Shown here piece by piece: positions 25,055-32,014 of a DNA stretch of 64,000 bases (its first letter is position 1; each line of letters begins with the position of its first letter). The stretch comes from an uncultured Bacteroidales bacterium (GTDB lineage Bacteria; Bacteroidota; Bacteroidia; Bacteroidales; WCHB1-69): the NCBI GenBank assembly GCA_900317715.1, contig ONHS01000007.1, forward strand, positions 1 to 64,000, read 5' to 3'. The position numbers and the translations under genes were made by a program. The notes under the pieces were generated by a model. The model was not told the DNA's origin, did not search any database, and worked only from the letters and a program-made list of their open reading frames with translations.

Positions 25055-25936
25055 TCATTCGTCCCAAAATTCGTAATAGTTAAACCACTGCTCCGGATAC
25101 TCCCGCAGCACCTCCTCCAGATGTCCCACATACTGGCGGACGTAAGCGTTTATACGGTCATTCCTGGTCTCGCCCTCTTTCTGTAACCTGTTGACATACA
25201 CCTTATAGCGTTTTGCCGAGGCTTTCATCACGTTCACGGTGAGCACGGGCAGGTCGCGTTGCGCCGCGAGGGCGAAGGGTCCCATCGGGAAGCGGGCGGG
25301 TGCAGCCAAGAAGTCGCATGTCACCGTGCGCTGCTTGCCCACCAGACGGTCGCTCGGGAAGCTGACGCTCTCTCCGTTGTCAAGCGCATCATTGATCAGG
25401 AAAAGGTGCGACAAATCATTCTTCACAGGGATGATGCGGATGTTGGTATTCTCGAAAAGCCGCTGGCGATTCTCCACAATGGCCTCAGCCTCTTCACCGA
25501 AAGCGAGCGCGTTGAAGCGTTTCTTCGTCGCCACCAACGTATAACCAGCCAGCTCATAGCAGCCGACATGCGCACTGAGAATCATGAAACCGGGATCCTG
25601 CTCGGCCAATTCCTGATAAAGGTGATAATTTTCCACTTCCACATCGAACTTTCCGCCGCTGAACATATAGAAGCGGTCGAGGATGACTTGTGAAAAGCGA
25701 CAAAAATTGTGATAAACGCCAAAAAAAGCTTTCAAAGGACGACGACCCAGTCTCTTCGTATAATAGTGATACATAGGCTTATAGCCCTTTGAAAACGCAA
25801 AATAGAAAGGTATCACGAAAACGGCCACAAAACCGTAAATCAGTCGCAGGGGTACATGTCGTACGATATGCACGAGGCTCCTGTGCATCCACGAGGTTCC
25901 GTCGGTTCCGCCTTGCCAAGCCCGTTCCTGCGCCAT
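25055..25936 (-). CDS. LpxL/HtrB-like lysophospholipid acyltransferase
   Basis: 293 residues from the ATG at 25936 (MAQERAWQGGTDGTSWMHRS), which begins 10 bases after the ACP stop and matches the usual 'W.G...G...' opening of these proteins; the longer frame overlaps the ACP gene. One N-terminal TM (VPLRLIYGFVAVFVIPFYF). The HX4D-like motif is SAHVGCYELAGY with H and E, then DRLVGKQ and GPFALAAQRDLPVLTV. It should transfer the polyene or fatty acyl chain to a lipid, as proposed for ApeD-type enzymes. Part of the cluster's first transcribed genes. Confidence 0.88.
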   Translation of the reverse strand: MAQERAWQGGTDGTSWMHRSLVHIVRHVPLRLIYGFVAVFVIPFYFAFSKGYKPMYHYYTKRLGRRPLKAFFGVYHNFCRFSQVILDRFYMFSGGKFDVEVENYHLYQELAEQDPGFMILSAHVGCYELAGYTLVATKKRFNALAFGEEAEAIVENRQRLFENTNIRIIPVKNDLSHLFLINDALDNGESVSFPSDRLVGKQRTVTCDFLAAPARFPMGPFALAAQRDLPVLTVNVMKASAKRYKVYVNRLQKEGETRNDRINAYVRQYVGHLEEVLREYPEQWFNYYEFWDE

Positions 25937-25946
25937 GCGAGAGGTT

Positions 25947-26189
25947 TTAGGCCACCTTGGAGGCAATGTAATCGTAGAACTGGCCCAATGTCTTCACCGT
26001 CTTCATCTCCTCCGGCTTGATCTTGAAGCCGAATTGCTTCTCCACAATGACCACGATATCCACAAAATCGAGGCTGTCGAGGCCCAGATGCTCCTTCAAC
26101 AGAGCCTCAGGTTTCAGTTTTTCCTCGTCAATTTCCAGTTCGTCAATCAAAAAAGCATTCACTTTTTCTTCAATTTCACTTCTATCCAT
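25947..26189 (-). CDS. Acyl carrier protein 2, first gene of the cluster
   Basis: 80 residues from the ATG at 26189 (MDRSEIEEKVNAFLIDELEI), with the carrier site GLDSLDFVDIVVIVEKQFG (Ser about 39). The frame extends to 26252 but the extra residues are not ACP-like. A -7 box at 26240-26247 lies 51 bases upstream, so this gene leads the pigment-like operon that runs down to at least 13.2 kb. Confidence 0.92.
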   Translation of the reverse strand: MDRSEIEEKVNAFLIDELEIDEEKLKPEALLKEHLGLDSLDFVDIVVIVEKQFGFKIKPEEMKTVKTLGQFYDYIASKVA

Positions 26190-26239
26190 ATTGATTTGCA
26201 AACAGTTACCAAAAGTATTACTATTTAAAATATCGGCGG

Positions 26240-26247
26240 CAAAAATA
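26240..26247 (-). promoter_or_regulatory. -7 box of the polyketide-like cluster (TATTTTTG)
   Basis: The minus strand reads TATTTTTG upstream of ACP 2. No other convincing box is seen between the cluster genes, so this is the likely main promoter. Confidence 0.5.
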
Positions 26248-26307
26248 CGCAAAATTATCGAAACATCCGATTGTTTTTTTGAAACCTGAAACTTGAAACC
26301 TGAAACT

Positions 26308-26341
26308 AAAAAAGCCCCTCACCATTCGGCAAGGGGCTTTT
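26308..26341 (-). terminator. Rho-independent terminator of the beta-helix lipoprotein gene
   Basis: AAAGCCCCT and AGGGGCTTT arms (26311-26319 and 26332-26340) enclose a 12-base loop, with T-rich flanks on both strands. It lies 23 bases past the stop at 26364 and separates that gene from the cluster promoter. Confidence 0.85.
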
Positions 26342-26363
26342 ATTGTCTTAAAGAAGGCTGTTA

Positions 26364-27824
26364 TTATCTTTTCGCCAGTTTCTTGTTTCCGGGCCAAGAG
26401 GTAAGAACCTGTTCCTTGTTGCGCTCGTAGATATTGCCCTCGTCGCAGTTGGAGAAACTAAGACCGGAAGCCGTCACATGGTAGTTGGAGAAGGCGTATT
26501 GATCGGTATCCCAATCCACCGGGATGGCGATGCTCATGCCGTAGCCATTGCTGCCGCTGAAAATCACGTTGCTCAAAGCAAGGCGGGTATCCTCATTCGT
26601 GGTTAAAGCAGCATCATCTGAATGCATGCCTGCATTCTGGATGTTGCAGTAGGTCAGGTTGCAGCCGCCGTTGGTCTGACGGGTGGAAGCGATTTCGATG
26701 CCGTCCCAATAGCCGGGCTCGTTGTTAAGAGCGCGGAAAACGACGGGTTGGGAAGCAGTGCCGTTGACCTGCAGCAAAGCGTTGGCGTTCACCGAAACGC
26801 TCTGTTCGTATGCCATAACAAACACCACACCAGCATTCACCTTCGCAATGGCGTTGCCATCCACATGAAGACCGGTCGGCAAATAATAAGGGATACCTTG
26901 ATTGGAATATGTGGCCGTGACATTGGCCTCGTCGAGCCAGTAGTCGTCAATCATGATCATGTTAAACGTCTGGTTGTAGTTCGGGGAGGTATTGTAGGTG
27001 TTGCCGGTGCCGAGGCAATTGACTTTCTCATGGGTGTTCAACACCAAGGGATAGCCCGAGACATGCTGAAGGGTATTGTTCTCGAAAGCGGTGAAAACAC
27101 CTTCGTAACCGAGGACTGCCCCGTTACTTTGGGAGTAGTTGATGTTGCAGTGCTTCATGGAGAGTTTGCCGCTCACATACAGCACCTGGTCGCCGCTGCC
27201 GCCATTGATGAAATTGACATACTCGAACTGGTTGTCATTACGTTTGGATGTGATTTCCACGCGATTCCAGGCGCCTGGGTTCGGGTTGTTGGTCGGACCC
27301 GTGAGGGTGATGGGATTGTCAGCGGTGCCCACCATGCGCAGACCGGCATTCTCCTCCACGATGATACTGCCGTCCGTACCTGTAAACATAATGGTCACTC
27401 CGGGTTCAATGGTCAACAAGGCGTTGCCTTCCACCCAGAAAGTACCGTCGATGATGTAATCAACACCACCCGAATGGTTGGTCCAAGTGGCGTTTGAGGA
27501 GATTGCGCCGGAGATTTCCACCGCGCCTTCCGTGCCACCACCGCCGGGGGTGTCGCTGAACGTGGCGATGAACTCGGCGTTGCCGCTCACCACAACTTTG
27601 CGGGGATTCTCGGTGTTGCCGTCGTTCCAACAGTTGAAATAATAACCCTGTGCGGGAACGGCGGAGATGGTGGCCGTCTCGCCGTCCTTGTAGCTGCCGC
27701 TACCCGTGACGGTACCCCAATCTGGATTGTTGGACTTCACCGTGATGGTGAAACTTTTCTTACAACCTGTCATGGTCAGCACGACCAGAAGAGCCAAAGC
27801 AGAAATCTTAATCAATCTTTTCAT
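26364..27824 (-). CDS. Lipoprotein with bacterial repeat and right-handed beta-helix domains
   Basis: 486 residues. Signal peptide and lipobox LTMTGC (residues 16-21). Residues about 25-92 form a bacterial Ig-like repeat (SGSYKDGETATISAVPAQGY, F.CWNDG, VSGNAEFIATF). Residues 100-470 have the strand-turn periodicity of a parallel beta-helix, with GNALLTIEPGVTIMF and a second copy VDGNAIAKVNAGVVFVM. Probably a surface lipoprotein that binds or cleaves carbohydrate; no catalytic residues can be identified. Own promoter (27878-27885) and terminator, so a single-gene unit. Confidence 0.85.
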   Translation of the reverse strand: MKRLIKISALALLVVLTMTGCKKSFTITVKSNNPDWGTVTGSGSYKDGETATISAVPAQGYYFNCWNDGNTENPRKVVVSGNAEFIATFSDTPGGGGTEGAVEISGAISSNATWTNHSGGVDYIIDGTFWVEGNALLTIEPGVTIMFTGTDGSIIVEENAGLRMVGTADNPITLTGPTNNPNPGAWNRVEITSKRNDNQFEYVNFINGGSGDQVLYVSGKLSMKHCNINYSQSNGAVLGYEGVFTAFENNTLQHVSGYPLVLNTHEKVNCLGTGNTYNTSPNYNQTFNMIMIDDYWLDEANVTATYSNQGIPYYLPTGLHVDGNAIAKVNAGVVFVMAYEQSVSVNANALLQVNGTASQPVVFRALNNEPGYWDGIEIASTRQTNGGCNLTYCNIQNAGMHSDDAALTTNEDTRLALSNVIFSGSNGYGMSIAIPVDWDTDQYAFSNYHVTASGLSFSNCDEGNIYERNKEQVLTSWPGNKKLAKR

Positions 27825-27877
27825 TGCTGAAATTTGTTTATGAATAATTAATGAATTTGTCCAAAAAATAGCGGCGG

Positions 27878-27885
27878 CAAAAATA
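27878..27885 (-). promoter_or_regulatory. -7 box of the beta-helix lipoprotein gene (TATTTTTG)
   Basis: The minus strand reads TATTTTTG about 54 bases upstream of the start codon. It lies in a divergent promoter region shared with the PHP gene. Confidence 0.5.
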
Positions 27886-27923
27886 CAATTTTTGGAAAAT
27901 GAAAGAGTCGTTTGTAAAATTTG

Positions 27924-27931
27924 TATCTTTG
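27924..27931 (+). promoter_or_regulatory. -7 box of the PHP-DRTGG-ATPase genes (TATCTTTG)
   Basis: TATCTTTG lies 20 bases before the ATG at 27952, giving a very short leader. Confidence 0.5.
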
Positions 27932-27951
27932 CCCGCTAAAACTGAGAATGG

Positions 27952-28695
27952 ATGAACATCTATAAGGCTGATTTACACACCCATACGCTTTTTTCTCCGT
28001 GCGGTGACTTGGACATGACCCCGGAGAACATCATCTCCATTGCGCTGGAGAAGGGGCTCGACGTGATCGCCATCACCGACCACAACGCCACGCGCCACTG
28101 CCGATTGGCGGAGCACTACTCGCACAACCGCGACATCTTCGTGCTGTGCGGCGCGGAGGTGACCACCAAGGAGGAAGCCCACTGTCTGGCTTACTTTGGC
28201 GACCACGAGTCGCTCGACAAGTTCCAAGCGTACCTTGACGAGCACCTGCCCGACATCCCCAACGACCCTGAGTTTTTCGGCGACCAAGTGCAGATTGACG
28301 AGGAGATGAACATCATCTATGAGGAGCCGAAATTGCTCACCTCGGCTATCGACCAGAACGTCAACCAGATAGCTGACAAAGTACACGAACTCGGCGGACT
28401 TTTTGTCCCCGCGCACGTTGACAAGATGAAAAACAGCCTCATCGCGCAGTTGGGTTTCATCCCGTTCGACTTGGAATACGATGCGGTGGAACTTTCCAAG
28501 CACGGCGACAAAGACGAAATCCTGAAAGTCCACAAATATCTGAAGAACAAGATGTTCACCAGAAGCTCCGACGCCCACCAGCCCGATGTCATCGGCACCG
28601 CCCCCTGCTACCTGAAAATGGAAACCCGCAGCTTCGACGAAATCCGCAAGGCATTCCACGGCGAGGACGGACGGGAAGTGCTGCTGTCGGTTTGA
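27952..28695 (+). CDS. PHP-domain phosphoesterase
   Basis: 247 residues. Metal-binding PHP motifs: DLHTHTLFSPCGD (7-19), AITDHNATRH (about 40-49), GAEVTTKEEAH, FVPAHVDK, and SSDAHQPDVIG near the C-terminus. PHP enzymes hydrolyse phosphoesters such as histidinol phosphate or nucleotides; this branch (with SPCG after the first motif) is the one found beside DRTGG and ATPase genes in [FeFe]-hydrogenase and electron-bifurcation loci of anaerobes. The two partner genes follow at 28936 and 29274; no hydrogenase gene lies in the window. Confidence 0.88.
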   Translation: MNIYKADLHTHTLFSPCGDLDMTPENIISIALEKGLDVIAITDHNATRHCRLAEHYSHNRDIFVLCGAEVTTKEEAHCLAYFGDHESLDKFQAYLDEHLPDIPNDPEFFGDQVQIDEEMNIIYEEPKLLTSAIDQNVNQIADKVHELGGLFVPAHVDKMKNSLIAQLGFIPFDLEYDAVELSKHGDKDEILKVHKYLKNKMFTRSSDAHQPDVIGTAPCYLKMETRSFDEIRKAFHGEDGREVLLSV

Positions 28696-28925
28696 TGACG
28701 TGTGACGTGTGACGTATGACGTGTGACGTGTGATTTGTGAGGAAGAGATGATGAGATGAGAAGATGCCCCTCGCCCCCTTGAACTTTGAACTTTGAACCT
28801 TGAACTTTGAACCTTCTAACCTTTAACCTTTAACCTCTAAACCCTAAACCCTAAACCTTAAACTCTAAACCCTAAACTCTCAACCCTAAACCCTAAACTT
28901 GAAACCTAAAACTTGAAACTAAAAC
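28693..28925 (+). repeat. Heptad tract evolving from TGACGTG through TTTGAAC to CCCTAAA
   Basis: Directly at the PHP stop codon (TGA) the sequence continues as TGACGTG units to about 28740. After a short unique part, TTGAACT units (28775-28815) change to TAACCTT, then CCCTAAA and CTCTAAA, and last GAAACYT just before the DRTGG gene. All unit types have a 7-base period. The 240-base spacer holds nothing else. Confidence 0.85.
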
Positions 28926-28935
28926 CAAATACAAT

Positions 28936-29271
28936 ATGACCGTAAAAGAATTAAAAGAAAAAATGAATCTCACCGTGTTCTGTGGTGAGGACAACATGGA
29001 CACCGAAATTAAAGGCGGCTATGTATCTGATTTATTGAGTGATGTGATGGGATTCGCGCAGGAAGGACACGTTTGGGTGACCCTGCAGACGCATAAGAAC
29101 GTCATCGCCATCGCCTCCCTGAAGGAACTGGCGTGCGTCATCCTTGTGAAGGGCAACAAACCCGACGACGACATGCTGGAACAAGCCAAAGAGGAGGACA
29201 TCCCCGTGTTGGGCACCACCGAACAGACCTTTGAGGTGGCCGGACAAATCTACAAGTACTTAACCGCTTAG
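28936..29271 (+). CDS. DRTGG-domain protein
   Basis: 111-residue single DRTGG-type domain (GGYVSDLLSDVMGFAQEGHV and VILVKGNKPDDDMLEQAKEE). The fold is a small alpha/beta ligand-binding domain of unknown function, related to the regulatory domain in Pta and CBS proteins. It lies 2 bases before the ATPase gene and 240 bases after the PHP gene, the same trio seen beside NADP-reducing or bifurcating hydrogenases. A regulatory role in redox metabolism is likely but unproven. Confidence 0.82.
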   Translation: MTVKELKEKMNLTVFCGEDNMDTEIKGGYVSDLLSDVMGFAQEGHVWVTLQTHKNVIAIASLKELACVILVKGNKPDDDMLEQAKEEDIPVLGTTEQTFEVAGQIYKYLTA

Positions 29272-29273
29272 TT

Positions 29274-29819
29274 ATGAAAGACTTGTCGATGCACATCATG
29301 GACATTCTGCAGAATTCCACACGTGCAAAAGCCAACAACATCACCCTCGAGGTACTGGAGAACTACGATGCGGACACGCTGACGCTGATTTTCAAGGACG
29401 ACGGCTGCGGCATGAGCGCGGAAACCGTGGAGAAGGTCACCAACCCCTTCTTCACGACGCGCACCACGCGCAAGGTGGGACTGGGACTGCCGTTGCTGAA
29501 GCAGAACACCGAGATGACCGGTGGCTCGATGAAGATCGATAGCGAAGTCGGCGTGGGCACGACCGTCACCGCTGTCTTCGGCCTCACCCATCTCGACCGT
29601 CCGCCTATGGGCGACCTCGCCGGCACCATGGTACTCACCATCGCCGCACATCCCGAAATCCACTTCGTGCTGCACTTCCAGCGAGTCAAGGACGGCAAAG
29701 AGGAGACCGACTACGTGCTTGACACCGACGAACTCTACGAAGCCCTCGACGGAGTGTCGCTGCAAGAGCCCGAGGTGATGGCGTATATCAAAGAGATGGT
29801 AGAAGAGAACATCAAATAG
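29274..29819 (+). CDS. GHKL ATPase (anti-sigma/histidine-kinase-like)
   Basis: 181 residues. GHKL motifs: N box in HIMDILQNSTRAKAN (7-21), G1 DDGCGMSAE, and G2 TTRKVGLGLPLLKQ. It has no histidine-phosphotransfer or transmembrane part, so it is a free-standing kinase-like ATPase. The C-terminal 60 residues (HFVLHFQRVKDGKEETDY...) are a conserved extension of this group. Together with the PHP and DRTGG genes it makes the hydrogenase-associated trio. The stop codon TAG is the first base triplet of a TAGTTAG heptad tract. Confidence 0.85.
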   Translation: MKDLSMHIMDILQNSTRAKANNITLEVLENYDADTLTLIFKDDGCGMSAETVEKVTNPFFTTRTTRKVGLGLPLLKQNTEMTGGSMKIDSEVGVGTTVTAVFGLTHLDRPPMGDLAGTMVLTIAAHPEIHFVLHFQRVKDGKEETDYVLDTDELYEALDGVSLQEPEVMAYIKEMVEENIK

Positions 29820-29849
29820 TTAGCAGTTAGAAGTTAGTAGTTAGCAGTT
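29817..29849 (+). repeat. TAGTTAG/CAGTTAG heptad tract
   Basis: The tract TAGTTAGCAGTTAGAAGTTAGTAGTTAGCAGTT begins with the stop codon of the ATPase gene and runs into the terminator. The same unit lies at 14.83 and 44.06 kb; also as its complement at 7.35 kb. Confidence 0.8.
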
Positions 29850-29883
29850 GGGAGTGATTGTTTTTTTTCACTCCCTTTTTTTT
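29850..29883 (+). terminator. Rho-independent terminator after the ATPase gene
   Basis: GGGAGTG (29850-29856) and CACTCCC (29869-29875) form a perfect stem with a T-rich loop, followed by eight T. Confidence 0.9.
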
Positions 29884-29998
29884 ACGCGTAGTCATCAACA
29901 CAAAGCAACCAACACAAAGTAACCAACACGTAGTCACCAACACGTAGTCATCAACACAAAGTAACCAACACGTAGTTATCACACGAAGTTATCAACAT
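29884..29998. repeat. 14-base tandem repeat CAACACGTAGTCAT/CAACACAAAGTAAC
   Basis: About eight units of 14 bases, each half being AACAC plus GTAGTCA or AAAGTAA, fill the space between the terminator and the next promoter. The units vary but keep the 14-base (2 x 7) register. No ORF. Confidence 0.8.
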
Positions 29999-30033
29999 TT
30001 ACTCAACAACATGATTCTTTGACAAATAAAATG

Positions 30034-30041
30034 TATTTTTG
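30034..30041 (+). promoter_or_regulatory. -7 box of the T9SS protein gene (TATTTTTG)
   Basis: TATTTTTG, 45 bases before the ATG at 30086. Confidence 0.5.
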
Positions 30042-30085
30042 CAGGTTGAAATTTTAACGATTAATTCTTAATAAAAACGTATAAT

Positions 30086-31795
30086 ATGAAAAAAGCATTT
30101 TTACTTTTGTTCTGCAGTTTGTTCGCGATTTTCAGTCTGAACGCGCAAACTGTTGTCCTCGAAGAGGATTTTTCCCTTGTCGGAGCAGACTCCAACCACT
30201 CCGTCTATAACAATCTGGACCAATACACCCAAATCCCGGGTTGGACTGGTAACTGGGTATATACCAGCACTGAGAAGTTGAGGGTGGGCAAATCTTCCGC
30301 AGGTGGTTTCCTGATGACCCCCGCGCTCAACCTTTCCGGCAACAACGGCAGCTTTACCGTAACTTTCGATGTTAAAGCTTGGTCTGCCTCCAACGAGTGC
30401 ACCAATATGTACGTGTTGGTCGTCAATGGAACGGACAGCGTGGTGGAAACCGTGAATGGATTGAGCACCAGCCAGTTCCAAACTATCACTTTGCCATTCA
30501 CGGGCGGTGCAAACGGAACTAAGATCAAATTCAAGAGCTACCAAGAAACCAAAGCCCGTTTCTTCATCGACAATATTGTGATCACCTCCGTTGAAAGTGG
30601 TCCCGACACCATCGCTCCCCACATCTCCAGCGTGAATCCTTCCAGCAACCTCCTGGCCGTCGCTTTCAACGAGGCTCTGGATCCCACTTCCGCACAAAAC
30701 GCCAACAACTATGCGTTGGACAACAACATCTCCATCACTTCCGCCACGATGAGCGGAAACACGGTTTCTCTGGCCGTTTCTCCCGCCTTGGTGGAAGGCA
30801 ATTCTTACACCCTTGTGGTGAGCAATGTGGCTGACGTCGCCGGCAATGTCATGACGGCTCCTGAATCCATCACCTTCACCTACGGCGTGTCCCCGGATTT
30901 CCAAATGGCCAACATCGCTCAATTACGCACCAAACTGGATTGCTCAGACAATACCGTCAACATAGCCGACAATGTGGAGTACAAACTTACCGGCGAAGTG
31001 ATTGTCACCGCAGTGGCCGCCCACAACAACCAGAAAGTGATTCAAGATGCTTCTGGCGCCGTTCTGGTTTACGATCCCAGCGGTGTCCTCGGTTCTCTTG
31101 AAGTCGGCGACAAGGTGAAAGGTCTTTATGGCACCCTCACCAATTACTACGGATTCCTGGAATTCAAACCCACGCAAGCGTACGAGACATTGGTTTCTGT
31201 CTATCAAGATGTCGAACCCTTGACCATCACGCTGGGTCAGCTCAACGACCAAAGCTTCATGATCCAGCACCAAGCCGAGCTGATCAAACTGAATGACGTA
31301 ACCTTCACCAGTCCAGGAACTTTTGCCGTCCTCAACACTTACGAAATCACCCAAAGCGGCACCACGGCAACAGCTGTTTACCCCTATTTCCAAGATGCAA
31401 ACATCATCGGAACGGACATCCCTACTGGCAACGTCAGCATCACAGGATTCAATTTTGCCACCGGCAAGATCGGAAGCAACTACTATGATTTCCGTTACTA
31501 CATCGTGCCGCGCAGCACCAACGACTTCAGCACGGGCATTATCAACTACGTGAATGAGAACGACGTGACCGTGGCTCCGAACCCCGCTGTTGACCAAATC
31601 AGAATCTCTGTCAGCAACGATCAATTCCAGGTTTCTCATTGCTACATCATTGACATCAACGGCAATGTGGTGGCTTCCCAAAATGTGGAAGACAACGCAT
31701 TCAGCGTGAATGTCAACCAACTCGCCTCAGGTTTCTATTTCCTGCGCCTGACCGACGGCAAGAGCAACGTGACAACGAAGTTTGTGAAGAAGTAA
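30086..31795 (+). CDS. T9SS-exported multidomain surface protein
   Basis: 569 residues with signal peptide (MKKAFLLLFCSLFAIFSLNA). Residues 22-170 are a cleaved-adhesin/jelly-roll domain (EEDFS at the start, FFIDNIVITSVE at the end). Residues 175-267 are an SbsA-type Ig-like domain (IAPHISSVNPSSNLLAVAFN, then VADVAGN). Residues 275-485 resemble a DUF5689/OB-like domain (VEYKLTGEVIVTA, VIQDASGAVLVYDP, GLYGTLTNYYG). The last 80 residues are a type A sorting domain (VAPNPAVDQIRISV, GFYFLRLTDGKS, KFVKK). Probably cell-surface or secreted; no enzyme signature seen. Single-gene unit with own promoter. Confidence 0.88.
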   Translation: MKKAFLLLFCSLFAIFSLNAQTVVLEEDFSLVGADSNHSVYNNLDQYTQIPGWTGNWVYTSTEKLRVGKSSAGGFLMTPALNLSGNNGSFTVTFDVKAWSASNECTNMYVLVVNGTDSVVETVNGLSTSQFQTITLPFTGGANGTKIKFKSYQETKARFFIDNIVITSVESGPDTIAPHISSVNPSSNLLAVAFNEALDPTSAQNANNYALDNNISITSATMSGNTVSLAVSPALVEGNSYTLVVSNVADVAGNVMTAPESITFTYGVSPDFQMANIAQLRTKLDCSDNTVNIADNVEYKLTGEVIVTAVAAHNNQKVIQDASGAVLVYDPSGVLGSLEVGDKVKGLYGTLTNYYGFLEFKPTQAYETLVSVYQDVEPLTITLGQLNDQSFMIQHQAELIKLNDVTFTSPGTFAVLNTYEITQSGTTATAVYPYFQDANIIGTDIPTGNVSITGFNFATGKIGSNYYDFRYYIVPRSTNDFSTGIINYVNENDVTVAPNPAVDQIRISVSNDQFQVSHCYIIDINGNVVASQNVEDNAFSVNVNQLASGFYFLRLTDGKSNVTTKFVKK

Positions 31796-31796
31796 G

Positions 31797-31940
31797 ACGT
31801 GTGACGTATGACGTATGACGTATGACGTGTGACGTGTGACGTGTGACGTGTGACTTATGATTTATGATTTATGATGTTTGATATATAACGTAGATCGTAA
31901 GACTTGAAACTTGAAACCTGAAACCTGAAACTTGAAACAA
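31797..31940 (+). repeat. TGACGTR heptad tract, then TGATTTA and GAAACYT heptads
   Basis: Beginning 2 bases past the stop at 31795, GACGTGTGACGTATGACG units run to about 31855, then TTATGAT units, then GAAACTTGAAACCT units. It ends at the terminator at 31944. Confidence 0.85.
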
Positions 31941-31943
31941 AAG

Positions 31944-31979
31944 AAAACGGCGGGCATTTTTCAATGCTCGCCGTTTTTT
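31944..31979. terminator. Bidirectional terminator between convergent T9SS and clpB genes
   Basis: AAAACGGCGGGCAT and ATGCTCGCCGTTTT arms with one G-T mismatch and a 6-base loop, A-rich on the left and T-rich on the right, so it can work for both strands. Confidence 0.85.
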
Positions 31980-32014
31980 CATCGGCCTTCATCGACCTTC
32001 ATCGGCCTTCATCG

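Noticed and set aside
27973-28659. Long minus-strand frame opposite the PHP gene
   Set aside because: The plus strand carries all PHP metal motifs; the antisense frame is a by-product of GC-rich codon use.
29884-29998. CRISPR-like array
   Set aside because: Units are contiguous 14-mers with no unique spacers and no palindromic repeat; no cas genes nearby.
30101-31720. Two long minus-strand frames opposite the T9SS protein
   Set aside because: His/Val/Gly-rich shadows without family signals; the plus-strand protein has signal peptide and sorting domain.
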